In this document: positions 1-8,160 of the stretch, piece after piece
Layout: every line of letters starts with the position of its first letter
Numbering within the stretch: the stretch's first letter is position 1
From: Bacteroides zhangwenhongii
GTDB taxonomy: Bacteria > Bacteroidota > Bacteroidia > Bacteroidales > Bacteroidaceae
Assembly: GCF_009193325.2 (NCBI RefSeq)
Contig: NZ_CP059856.1
Coordinates: 5,022,001 to 5,086,000 of the forward strand
Length of the DNA stretch: 64,000 bases
Direction of reading: 5' to 3'
Translations under genes and position numbers: made by a program
The notes under the pieces: generated by a model
Seen by the model: the letters and a program-made list of their open reading frames with translations, nothing else
The model's database searches: none
What the model was told of the DNA's origin: nothing

Positions 1-3000
1 GGCTTACGGATTTTTTCCTGCAAGAACTCAAATGCAATGTAAAATACCGGGACTACAAACAATAATGCCAATGTACCCACAGCCATACCTCCTACGACAC
101 CTGTACCCAATGATGAATTACCGTTAGCACCTGCACCGGAGGAGAACATCAACGGCAACATACCGAAAATCATCGTAAGAACTGTCATCAAGATAGGTCG
201 CAAACGAGCTTGCGCCGCACTGTAGGCCGACTCGATAATTCCCATCCCTTTACGACGCCGTTCGATTGCGTACTCTGTAATCAGAATAGCCGTCTTCGCT
301 AACAAACCGATCAACATAATCACACCCGTCTGGAGATAAATATTATTCTCCAAACCGAAAATCTTGGCAAAGAGGAAAGATCCCATCAAGCCGAACGGTA
401 CGGAAAAGATAACGGCAAACGGTATCAGAAAGCTTTCATACAAACAAGCCAGAATAAGAAAGATCAAAACAATACAAATACCATACACAAAAAGCGTTTT
501 TGCACCGCCACTGCCGGCCTCTTCACGCGCCATTCCTCCATACTCGTATCCGTATCCCATAGGCAAGGTCTGTTCGGCAACCTCATTAATGGCTTTCTGG
601 ACCTCACCGGATGAGTATCCGGCAGCCGGATTCACGTTGGCTGTAATACTGCTATACAGGTTGAAGCGATTGGCAACTTCCGCTCCCATTACCTTCTTGA
701 TCGTCACAAACTGGCTGACAGGAGCCATTTCGGTACCATTACGGACATACATATTCTTGAGTGCGTGCTCATCCAAGCGATACTCCGGTGAAGCCTGCAT
801 CATAACACGATATACCTTACCGAACTGGTTATAGTTGGATATGTAAGCACCACCACAGTAACTACCCAGTGCATCCAATATCGTAGAGGGCGAAATACCT
901 GCCCGCTTACACTTCGCCGGATCTACTTCTACCGACAGTTGGGGGAAGTTCATGGCGTAGGAAGTATATGCCATTGCCACTTCCGGACGCTGGTTCAACG
1001 CACCGAGGAACTTCATCGCATTGTTATAGAATGTAGTCATATCCCCACCAGTCTTATCCTGAAGGTTCAGCTCGATAGAGTTACCCATACCGTAGCCTGG
1101 AATCATACCCGGCTGGAAGCAGAAAATCTGTGCTTCTTTAATCATATAGAATTGTCCGTTCAGACGTGTCATCACCGCATCAGCCGTGTGTTCGCTGCCC
1201 TTACGTTCGCTCCAGTCCTTCAGACGGATAATAACCGTACCGTACGAAACACCCTGTCCGGCAATCAGTCCGTAGCCGGCGACAGTAGTATATTGTTTTA
1301 CCTCCGGAGTGCTCTTTATCACAGCTTCTACTTTATCGATTACTTTGTTGGTCTCTTCCAGCGTACTACCCGGTGCCACACTGACATTCACCATCATAAC
1401 TCCCTGATCTTCCTGAGGAACCAGACCGGTTTTGGTTGTTGACATCAGATAAACGAGCAAAGCTATACAGCAAACCAAAGAAGTCCACACCATCCAACGG
1501 TGGTGGATAAAGAACATCACTCCTTTCTTATATTTACCCAGCATAGCATTGTAAGAAGCATTATAAGCGGCACGCACACGTCCGTTGATACTTTTCGCGC
1601 TCTTAGTGCCCGAAGCCGGACGCATCATCATAGCGCACAATGCCGGACAAAGAGTCAAGGCGCAAATACAGGACAAGCCAACGGAAGTTGCCATAGTGAT
1701 ACCGAACTGCGTATAGAAGATACCGGAAGTACCGCCCATAAAAGTAACAGGGATAAATACCGCCATAAATACACACGTACAAGAGATTACCGCCATCGTC
1801 ACATCACTTAACGCATCTTTGGTGGCGAGATAAGGAGATGTGTAGCCGGAATCAAACTTTGCCTGCACTGCCTCTACCACTACAATAGCGTCATCAACTA
1901 CCGTACCGATGGCAAGCACCAGAGCGAAAAGCGTAAGAATGTTGATACTGAATCCGGCTGCCGTCAGACAGGCGAACGTACCGACCAAAGAGACAATGAT
2001 GGAAATAGACGGTATCAGCGTGCTTTTGAAATCCTGCAAGAAGAAGTAAACCACAAGGATAACCAAGATGATAGCGATGACCAATGTCTCCACCACATTG
2101 TGAATAGAAGCGAACAGGAAGTCGTTAGAACTCATCATCGAAAGAAATTCCGTACCCGCAGGCAGGTCTTTCGACATTTCATTCAGTTTGTCCGTTATGG
2201 CTTCGTTTACCGAAGTAGCATTTGCTCCCGCCACCTGGAAGGCCATAAACGTCACGCCCGGATGTCCGTTTGTCTTACCATGAAAGCTGTAAGACAACGC
2301 TCCCAATTCCACCTCGGCCACATCTTTCAAGCGAAGTGTAGAACCATCATCCTCTGCACGCAACACAGTGTTCTGAAATTCTTCCACACTCTTCAGACGA
2401 CCGCGATATTTCATAGTGAACTGGAAAACATTTTTAGAATCCGCACCTAAAGAACCGGTAGGAGCCTCAAGGTTCTGCTCACCCAGTATTGCCGTCACAT
2501 CCGACGGAACCAATCCGTATTGTGCCATCAATTCCGGTTTCAGCCAGATACGCATACTATAAGTATCTCCCAACTCCATCACGTCACCGACTCCCTCGAT
2601 ACGTTTAATTTCCGGAATAACGTTAATATCCAGATAATTGGCAAGGAAAGTCTCATCGTAACGGTCGTCCGTACTTACCAATGAATTAATCTGCAAGAAG
2701 CTGGTCTGCCGTTTACTCGTCGTTACACCGATCTTGGTAACTTCGGCAGGCAACAGCCCTTGGGCCTTCGATACACGGTTTTGCACGTTGACCGCAGCCA
2801 TATCCGGATCTGTTCCCTGCTTGAAATAGACTTGGATAGTGGCAGTACCAGAATTGGTCGCATTAGAAGTGATATACATCATATTTTCAACACCATTGAT
2901 ACTCTCCTCCAATGGCATAATCACACTATTCATCACCGCATCAGCGTCTGCCCCCGTATAAGTGGCGGACACCATCACCGTAGGCGGTGCTATATCGGGA

Positions 3001-3107
3001 TATTGCTCCACCGGCAAGGTGAAAAGCGAAATAAATCCGACAATCATAATCAACACGGAAATGGACATAGCCATCACCGGTCGCTTTATAAATACATTTC
3101 CTTTCAT
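1..3107 (-). CDS. RND efflux pump, inner-membrane transporter (AcrB/MexB type), partial
   Basis: Proton-driven inner-membrane pump of a tripartite efflux system that moves drugs, bile salts or similar amphipathic compounds out through a TolC-like channel. About 1,035 codons are present; the C-terminal end lies beyond base 1. The ATG is the complement of 3105-3107 and the protein opens MKGNVFIKRPVMAMSISV, the usual HAE1-family start, with the first membrane helix and then the porter domain. The TM4 motif GTVVDDAIVVVEA places two aspartates at residues 405-406, matching the AcrB proton-relay pair. Near the end of the visible part the usual second-half helices are seen (GVIMLIGLLAKTAILI). It lies 18 bases downstream of the membrane fusion protein gene, in the same operon; the outer-membrane factor is expected just outside the window. 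Family is certain; substrate is unknown. Confidence 0.97.
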   Translation of the reverse strand, partial: MKGNVFIKRPVMAMSISVLIMIVGFISLFTLPVEQYPDIAPPTVMVSATYTGADADAVMNSVIMPLEESINGVENMMYITSNATNSGTATIQVYFKQGTDPDMAAVNVQNRVSKAQGLLPAEVTKIGVTTSKRQTSFLQINSLVSTDDRYDETFLANYLDINVIPEIKRIEGVGDVMELGDTYSMRIWLKPELMAQYGLVPSDVTAILGEQNLEAPTGSLGADSKNVFQFTMKYRGRLKSVEEFQNTVLRAEDDGSTLRLKDVAEVELGALSYSFHGKTNGHPGVTFMAFQVAGANATSVNEAITDKLNEMSKDLPAGTEFLSMMSSNDFLFASIHNVVETLVIAIILVILVVYFFLQDFKSTLIPSISIIVSLVGTFACLTAAGFSINILTLFALVLAIGTVVDDAIVVVEAVQAKFDSGYTSPYLATKDALSDVTMAVISCTCVFMAVFIPVTFMGGTSGIFYTQFGITMATSVGLSCICALTLCPALCAMMMRPASGTKSAKSINGRVRAAYNASYNAMLGKYKKGVMFFIHHRWMVWTSLVCCIALLVYLMSTTKTGLVPQEDQGVMMVNVSVAPGSTLEETNKVIDKVEAVIKSTPEVKQYTTVAGYGLIAGQGVSYGTVIIRLKDWSERKGSEHTADAVMTRLNGQFYMIKEAQIFCFQPGMIPGYGMGNSIELNLQDKTGGDMTTFYNNAMKFLGALNQRPEVAMAYTSYAMNFPQLSVEVDPAKCKRAGISPSTILDALGSYCGGAYISNYNQFGKVYRVMMQASPEYRLDEHALKNMYVRNGTEMAPVSQFVTIKKVMGAEVANRFNLYSSITANVNPAAGYSSGEVQKAINEVAEQTLPMGYGYEYGGMAREEAGSGGAKTLFVYGICIVLIFLILACLYESFLIPFAVIFSVPFGLMGSFLFAKIFGLENNIYLQTGVIMLIGLLAKTAILITEYAIERRRKGMGIIESAYSAAQARLRPILMTVLTMIFGMLPLMFSSGAGANGNSSLGTGVVGGMAVGTLALLFVVPVFYIAFEFLQEKIRK

Positions 3108-3125
3108 TTTTTGTATCTTACAGCT

Positions 3126-4229
3126 TTATTTTACTTGCGTTCCCTCTCTAAGCAGTCCGGCACCTTGTGACACAATCTCGTCCCCGACTTTCAACCCGTC
3201 CAGAACGATGTACTCGCGTCCGTCATTGATGGCAGCTACAGTAATCAACATTGAAGTCGCTTTTCCGTCCACAACTTTATATACGGAAATCTTATCCTGC
3301 ATTGCCACCGTAGCTTCCTGAGGAATAACAATAACACCTTTGTAGGAGTTGGGAACCAGGACACTGCCCGAAGCGCCACTGTGCAAAATACCCGAAGCAT
3401 TAGGGAACACTGCACGGACACCTACCGTTCCTGTCTGACGGTTGATCACACCGCTGATAGACTCCACACGTCCTTTCTCGCCATACACCGAACCGTCAAT
3501 CAGTTTTAATTCTACTTCCGGCATATTCTTCAATGCTTCGTCCATGTTTTTATACTGATTAATCAAAGAAAGCAATTCATTTTCGGTCAGAGAAAAGTAA
3601 ACGTACATATCCGAATTGTCGGAAACCGTAGTCAAAGCCTGTGGAATGCTTGGTCCTACCAATGCTCCGACACGGTAAGGCAACATAGCTATCACACCGT
3701 CGCTGGGACTCTTCACTACCGTATATGAAAGGTTATTGCGGGCGTTTACTTCCTGTGCTTTCGCCTGTGCCAGCTGTGCTTTGGCTGCCAGAAGAGAATT
3801 CTTTGCCGTGCTCAGATCGAATGCGGAAACCACATTCTCCTTATACAGTTCCTCTTTGCTTTCATAAGTAAGCTGTGCCGTAGCAAGAGCAGCTTCAGCA
3901 GACTTCACATTTGCCACCGCCGTCTGCAATGCGGCTTCGTAGGGCACCTGGTCGATAATGAACAATGTCTGTCCGTTTTTTACACGTTGTCCTTCCGTCA
4001 CACATACTTTTGTCAGCGTTCCGCTCACCTGCGGATAAATATCAATATCCTGGCGTCCACGAATTGTCGCCGAATATGTGCTCAGAATCATACGGTCCGC
4101 CGGAGCGACGGTCATAACTTCATATCCTGTTTCCATTTGTGCAGGTGGAGCTTGCTTACATCCCGTAGCAGCAACCAGACAGCAGAGCAATAACAGCCCT
4201 TGCTTAACTTTACTAATCTTTCTACTCAT
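3126..4229 (-). CDS. RND efflux membrane fusion protein (AcrA/MexA type), lipoprotein
   Basis: Periplasmic adaptor linking the RND pump to its outer-membrane channel. The 367-residue protein starts with a lipoprotein signal (lipobox AATGC, lipidated Cys24) followed by KQAPP, with no acidic run, as expected for a protein staying in the periplasm. A biotinyl-lipoyl-like half is seen at about residues 60-100 (IYPQVSGTLTKVCVTEGQRV), then a coiled-coil hairpin rich in Ala, Lys and Glu (about 100-165), the second lipoyl half (YTVVKSPSDGVIAMLPYRVG) and a beta-barrel/membrane-proximal region to the C-terminus. Length is normal for the family. It is first in the operon with the pump and is divergent from an AraC-type regulator, which is the obvious candidate controller. 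Confidence 0.95.
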   Translation of the reverse strand: MSRKISKVKQGLLLLCCLVAATGCKQAPPAQMETGYEVMTVAPADRMILSTYSATIRGRQDIDIYPQVSGTLTKVCVTEGQRVKNGQTLFIIDQVPYEAALQTAVANVKSAEAALATAQLTYESKEELYKENVVSAFDLSTAKNSLLAAKAQLAQAKAQEVNARNNLSYTVVKSPSDGVIAMLPYRVGALVGPSIPQALTTVSDNSDMYVYFSLTENELLSLINQYKNMDEALKNMPEVELKLIDGSVYGEKGRVESISGVINRQTGTVGVRAVFPNASGILHSGASGSVLVPNSYKGVIVIPQEATVAMQDKISVYKVVDGKATSMLITVAAINDGREYIVLDGLKVGDEIVSQGAGLLREGTQVK

Positions 4230-4258
4230 TATGTTACCTATTAAATTTTTGAACGCGG

Positions 4259-4266
4259 CAAAGATA
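4259..4266 (-). promoter_or_regulatory. Bacteroides -7 box for the efflux operon
   Basis: On the minus strand this reads TATCTTTG, a perfect match to the Bacteroides primary-sigma -7 element TAnnTTTG, about 30 bases upstream of the membrane fusion protein start. No convincing -33 TTTG is seen at the usual 19-21-base spacing, so an activator may be needed. Confidence 0.55.
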
Positions 4267-4354
4267 GGCTCTTTTTAGTATAGAAAACTGGTCATACTGT
4301 TTTGAGTTTTGTTCATTTTCGGAATATAAAAGCTAATATTTAGTAAAATAGTCC

Positions 4355-4362
4355 TATTTTTG
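4355..4362 (+). promoter_or_regulatory. Bacteroides -7 box for the AraC-type gene
   Basis: TATTTTTG matches TAnnTTTG. Transcription would start near 4368-4370, so translation must begin at the ATG at 4378 or 4384 and not at the upstream in-frame TTG at 4360. The box is about 90 bases from the divergent efflux promoter, so one bound regulator could control both. Confidence 0.5.
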
Positions 4363-4377
4363 TCCGCGAAAAGAGAA

Positions 4378-5241
4378 ATGTATATGAAAGAAAAAAACTC
4401 CAGCCTTGCTATACTCCGCGAACCTTTTATTGCCGGGACCGACGAAAATCTGTCTCCGGTCATGCATCATTTATGGAAGTTGGAAGGAGGTGCCATTTAC
4501 TTCTGCCGTAAGGGATGGGCACACGCCACAATCGATTTGAAGGATTATGAAATTGTAGAAAACACACAGGTAGTACTTCTTCCCGGTACCATTATCCGCA
4601 TCAATGGTTGCAGCAGCGACTTCACCGCTTCGTTTTTCGGATTTCCAAAAGAGATGTTCATGGAAGCCTGCATGCGGTTTGAGCCTATATTTTTCCGGTT
4701 CATCAAAGAACAGCCTTGCTACGTTCTCCCCCAAGAAAATACCGGAGCCATCAACGGATTGATACGAGCCACAACAGCGATATATAACGACCGTGAAAAC
4801 CGTTTCCGGAACCAGATAGCCAGAAACCATCTCCAGTCTTTCATGTTCGACATTTATGATAAATGCTACCGCTATTTCGGCAAGCATAAAATAGAAGGTG
4901 GTACCCGACAGGATGAAATCTTCAAAAGTTTCGTATCGCTTGTACACGAGCATTGTGCCTCTCAACGGGAAGTCAGCTTCTATGCCGACAAACTGTGCAT
5001 TTCTACCAAATATCTGACTGGTATCTGCAAAGCTGTCACTGGTGATTCCGCTAAAAAGATCATTGACGACTTTGCCATTCTGGAGATTAAAGTGTTGCTT
5101 CAATCAACCGAACTGACAGTGCAGGAAATTGCCGACCGACTCCATTTCCCTGACCAATCATATTTAGGCAGATATTTCAAAAGGCACGAAGGAATGTCAC
5201 CAAAGGAATATCAGAACAAATACTCGATGAAAACAAATTAG
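4378..5241 (+). CDS. AraC-family transcriptional regulator
   Basis: DNA-binding regulator of 287 residues with an N-terminal cupin-like sensing half (about residues 20-150) and a C-terminal double helix-turn-helix. The AraC domain is clear from about residue 190: VSFYADKLCISTKYLTGICK is the first HTH, and LTVQEIADRLHFPDQSYLGR followed by YFKRHEGMSPKEYQNKY is the second HTH and family signature. The start is placed at the ATG at 4378 (MYMKEKN); a second ATG at 4384 is equally possible, and an upstream TTG is excluded by the promoter position. It is divergent from the RND efflux operon, so it probably senses a substrate of that pump; this is inference from position. The effector is unknown. Confidence 0.93.
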   Translation: MYMKEKNSSLAILREPFIAGTDENLSPVMHHLWKLEGGAIYFCRKGWAHATIDLKDYEIVENTQVVLLPGTIIRINGCSSDFTASFFGFPKEMFMEACMRFEPIFFRFIKEQPCYVLPQENTGAINGLIRATTAIYNDRENRFRNQIARNHLQSFMFDIYDKCYRYFGKHKIEGGTRQDEIFKSFVSLVHEHCASQREVSFYADKLCISTKYLTGICKAVTGDSAKKIIDDFAILEIKVLLQSTELTVQEIADRLHFPDQSYLGRYFKRHEGMSPKEYQNKYSMKTN

Positions 5242-5263
5242 AGTAAAAGCAATCAAAAACAGA

Positions 5264-5358
5264 AGTACTACAACCACTACTATATTGTACAACTGCCGGA
5301 ACAGTCAAGTACAAGAGTGTATGCACTCAAGTACAAGACCGTACCGGCAGATGTACAT
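5264..5358. repeat. 22-bp-period palindromic repeat array A
   Basis: GTAC-headed units start at 5287, 5309, 5331 and 5353, exactly 22 bases apart (a degenerate unit at 5264 is 23 away). Units 2 and 3 share TCAAGTACAAGA (5305-5316 and 5327-5338). The block also has dyad symmetry around 5321.5: CTGCCGG (5293-5299) pairs with CCGGCAG (5344-5350), GAGTG (5315-5319) with CACTC (5324-5328), and the GTAC words with each other. It lies between two convergent genes, so it could act as a bidirectional terminator, but there is no T-run and the strict period is unexplained. Confidence 0.7.
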
Positions 5359-5408
5359 CTTTCCTGTTTTTCTTCTATACGGAAATCAATCTGAAAAGCT
5401 TTTATCGC

Positions 5409-7586
5409 TTAAAACCTCAACTTTATACCGGCATTCATGACAAACCCGTCAAGCGGTGCATAAATATCACGAAAATCAGGGTTGGATATACTACCCGTAT
5501 AAATAGTATCAAAACGGGTTTGCCGCCTGTCCGTAAAGTTTTCAAAGTTGGCATATAAAGAAAGCTTTTCCCAAATCTTCTCTATCATGAAGCCACACAC
5601 AACGTATGATTTGCCTTTCAGACCATCACCTAGTTTCTGCGGACTGAAATAATAGGCTTCCAATCCTATTTTCCATTGGTCTTCTACTTCATACATCAAG
5701 ATACTGTTCAACCGATGTTTGGGAGTCAATATGTTTTCATATTTTATAGCATTCTCTTTTGTTTCGATATCTGTATAGGTATAGCCCAGATATAAATGAA
5801 AATCTTTATATCCTATTTTTACATTCGTCTCTCCCCCTTTACTGTCTGTATGACCTTTGATATTATTAAGCTGATACATTCCTCCCGTTGCAGGTTGCAG
5901 CAAAAGAGGACTATCAAGATAAGTATAAAAGAATAACTGATTGACGCTGAAAGTTACATTACCTCCGCCAAACGAAGTGACATAATTAAAATCCCAATTC
6001 AAACCATAACTTCTTTCCAATTTATTCTTGTCTTTATCAATGGGAAGCACATCCCGGTATTGCCTTTTCTCGCTATCTTCCGTGAAAACCGTAGGTGCCT
6101 TATAACCGAAACCGCCACCAAGCCGGGAAGAGAACTTGTCCGTTATCTTAAAATGAGCAGAAATACGCGGAAGCACAGCTACCCCATAATCGGCAACATA
6201 ATCGGTCCGCAAACCGGTTTCAAGATTCAACCAATTTGTCAAATTCCAATTGTTCTGAACAAACACTCCGGCAATTGTCTGATTATAGTCTCTCAACTGA
6301 AAATCAGACCGTTTCTTTTCATCAAATTTATCTGTCCACAGATTTAATCCGGCTACCCATTCCGTTTTTTGTTCCGTATATGTATATGATAATTCACTGA
6401 AACTGGATAGTTGGGTACCTTCAAAAGTATAGTTCGGCACTCCTATTTCTCTTTTGAAATAGGTCACGCTATTCTTAAAATCGAGCCTGTGTTTCTCGTT
6501 AAAACGGTGTTCCAACGTCAGTTGGGTAGAATGTCTTTGCGTCTTGTTTTCTTCAAAATAAGAATGTACATCATCTCCCTTTCCTTTAATATACTCGATG
6601 TCTCCTCCCAAGCGGTTCTCAAACATTGTATTGAGCCCGATACTCATCTCGGTATTTTCCGTCAAATAGAGGAATAACTTAGGATTAAAGACATATCTGT
6701 CAAATTGTGGGATAGCCGTAAATCCCGTATTTGACGGATCATAAGCCCAGTTTCTGTTATATGCAGCAAAGATAGTGGTACCCACTTTCTCAAACTTCTG
6801 TCCATAAAACCCACTGACATCCAAACCTTTCCCCGATGTTCCATTAAGGTGTAGACTCAGCTCTCTCTTTTCCTCCGGAGTTTTTGAAATAAGGTTCACC
6901 AATCCGGCTATTGCCCCACCACCATATAAGGTTGATGTGGAACCTTTGATTATTTCCACTTGTTTCAAGTCGAGAGGAGGAGTCTGCAACAGTCCCAAGC
7001 CACTTGCTGCTCCTGCAAAGACCGGAAATCCATCCTTTAAGATCTGGGTGTAACGACCGTCCAATCCTTGTATACGTATAGCGGCATTTCCTGATGTTGC
7101 AGATGTCTGCTGGGTGATAATACCTGTACTTTCATTCAATAACATACGAATATCTCCCGGTTTCATGCTCCCCTTTTCATCAAGTTCTTCTCCGGAAATA
7201 AATTCGACTCTGGTCGGTATATTTTGAATGGTCCGGGTTCCACGCGTAGATGAAATGATAACTTCTTCCAATGCTTCCTCGTCCTGTTCCAGGAAGATCT
7301 CGACAGGAGTATCGGAAGCTAAAGGGAACGTAAAGGATTTTGTTTCCGTCTCATAGCCAAGATAACTGAATTTTATACGCTGAACTCCATCCGGAATATC
7401 TTTGATGATAATAGTCCCGTTCGCATCGGAACTTGCTCCGTAAGTTGTCTTCTCCACTATAGCATTTACGCCAACCAACACTTCTTTTGTATCTCCGTCT
7501 TTTACAACTGCCTTAAATATGTTTTGTGCTACTACACTTTGTACTGACAACACAAATATTGCCAGCATAACTAATCTTATACTCAT
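5409..7586 (-). CDS. TonB-dependent outer-membrane receptor with carboxypeptidase-like N-domain
   Basis: Outer-membrane importer of 725 residues driven by TonB. A Sec signal peptide ends near VVAQN (about residue 21), followed by a carboxypeptidase-regulatory-like beta-sandwich (about 25-110: KEVLVGVNAIVEK ... IKFSYLGYETETKSF), a plug domain (about 120-235: NIPTRVEFISGEELDEKG, IRIQGLDGRYTQILKDGFPV, LYGGGAIAGLVNLIS) and a 22-strand-type barrel ending in LRF. It is not a SusC protein: no SusD partner, no STN domain, shorter. The upstream gene on the same strand encodes a small Cys-rich exported protein, a pairing I associate with metal-linked TonB receptors in Bacteroidota, so a metal, metal chelate or cofactor is a plausible cargo; this is inference. 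Confidence 0.9.
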   Translation of the reverse strand: MSIRLVMLAIFVLSVQSVVAQNIFKAVVKDGDTKEVLVGVNAIVEKTTYGASSDANGTIIIKDIPDGVQRIKFSYLGYETETKSFTFPLASDTPVEIFLEQDEEALEEVIISSTRGTRTIQNIPTRVEFISGEELDEKGSMKPGDIRMLLNESTGIITQQTSATSGNAAIRIQGLDGRYTQILKDGFPVFAGAASGLGLLQTPPLDLKQVEIIKGSTSTLYGGGAIAGLVNLISKTPEEKRELSLHLNGTSGKGLDVSGFYGQKFEKVGTTIFAAYNRNWAYDPSNTGFTAIPQFDRYVFNPKLFLYLTENTEMSIGLNTMFENRLGGDIEYIKGKGDDVHSYFEENKTQRHSTQLTLEHRFNEKHRLDFKNSVTYFKREIGVPNYTFEGTQLSSFSELSYTYTEQKTEWVAGLNLWTDKFDEKKRSDFQLRDYNQTIAGVFVQNNWNLTNWLNLETGLRTDYVADYGVAVLPRISAHFKITDKFSSRLGGGFGYKAPTVFTEDSEKRQYRDVLPIDKDKNKLERSYGLNWDFNYVTSFGGGNVTFSVNQLFFYTYLDSPLLLQPATGGMYQLNNIKGHTDSKGGETNVKIGYKDFHLYLGYTYTDIETKENAIKYENILTPKHRLNSILMYEVEDQWKIGLEAYYFSPQKLGDGLKGKSYVVCGFMIEKIWEKLSLYANFENFTDRRQTRFDTIYTGSISNPDFRDIYAPLDGFVMNAGIKLRF

Positions 7587-7610
7587 TTTCTGTAATTGAT
7601 AATTTTACGC

Positions 7611-7641
7611 TATCTATTTATTCCGTACAAATAAATAGATA
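7611..7641. promoter_or_regulatory. Perfect 12-bp inverted repeat upstream of the TonB receptor gene
   Basis: TATCTATTTATT at 7611-7622 and its exact reverse complement at 7630-7641 enclose a 7-base loop. It lies 25 bases upstream of the TonB receptor start, in the 158-base gap after the Cys-rich gene. It could be an operator (dyad centre 7626) or an mRNA hairpin setting the ratio of the two products. No T-run follows in the direction of transcription, so it is not a standard terminator. Confidence 0.5.
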
Positions 7642-7744
7642 ACAATTCTATGATGAAGTGTGAAACCTCATCTATAAATAATTAATTAATCAAAGAGGGA
7701 GAAAAACTCCGTAGTAAAAAGACTTTTACCCCCAAAAAATTATC

Positions 7745-8065
7745 TCAAAGAGTAATAAGCTTAGGCGGTTGCCAGATGGAAGAAGAAAACTGAGGAATCA
7801 GTTTCTCTTTATAAAACGAAAGGAGATTATCATTCAACGGGATTTCCAGAACGAAAGGTAAGTGAAAAAGTCTCGGAACCGGACATCCCGTACAAGTATT
7901 GCAATGCAGGAAAGGAGAACAACAATCTGCGCAAGAACATCCATCATCCGAACATGTTTCCTCCATGTTATTTACACACTGAAACAAACATTTATCTTGC
8001 AAAAAGCAAGGAGCCGTTGACAACAACAGCACCCATAAAGCCAATATGTGAGATAAATATTTCAT
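7745..8065 (-). CDS. Small Cys-rich exported protein (DUF6660-like)
   Basis: Unknown function. The 106-residue product has a hydrophobic N-terminal signal (LSHILALWVLLLSTAP), then 11 cysteines between residues 20 and 61 (C20, 26, 30, 38, 43, 45, 48, 49, 55, 58, 61), including CSCADCC and HCNTCTGC, then a Cys-free tail. The spacing suggests metal binding or several disulfides in the periplasm. From memory it resembles the DUF6660 family of short Bacteroidota proteins found beside TonB receptors and metal efflux genes; I could not check this. It is first in a two-gene unit with the TonB receptor, with a good -7 box upstream. Confidence 0.75.
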   Translation of the reverse strand: MKYLSHILALWVLLLSTAPCFLQDKCLFQCVNNMEETCSDDGCSCADCCSPFLHCNTCTGCPVPRLFHLPFVLEIPLNDNLLSFYKEKLIPQFSSSIWQPPKLITL

Positions 8066-8093
8066 ATAAATGAGATGTTTTTCTATTCAGGCG

Positions 8094-8101
8094 CAAAGTT
8101 A
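8094..8101 (-). promoter_or_regulatory. Bacteroides -7 box for the Cys-rich protein/TonB receptor unit
   Basis: The minus strand reads TAACTTTG, matching TAnnTTTG, 28 bases upstream of the ATG of the Cys-rich protein gene. It is the only clear promoter signal for the pair. Confidence 0.5.
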
Positions 8102-8160
8102 TTGATTTTATAATTCTTAAGCAAATATTATTGTATAAATCTTTTCCTGCATTACATCAG

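Noticed and set aside
4360..4377. TTG start giving an N-terminal extension of the AraC-type protein
   Set aside because: The TTG lies inside the -7 promoter box (4355-4362), so it would be upstream of the transcript start; the ATG at 4378 or 4384 is used instead.
5264..5358. CRISPR-like array
   Set aside because: Only about four units of 22 bases, no conserved full-length repeat with distinct spacers, internal palindrome instead, and no cas genes. The same holds for the arrays at 44926-45272.
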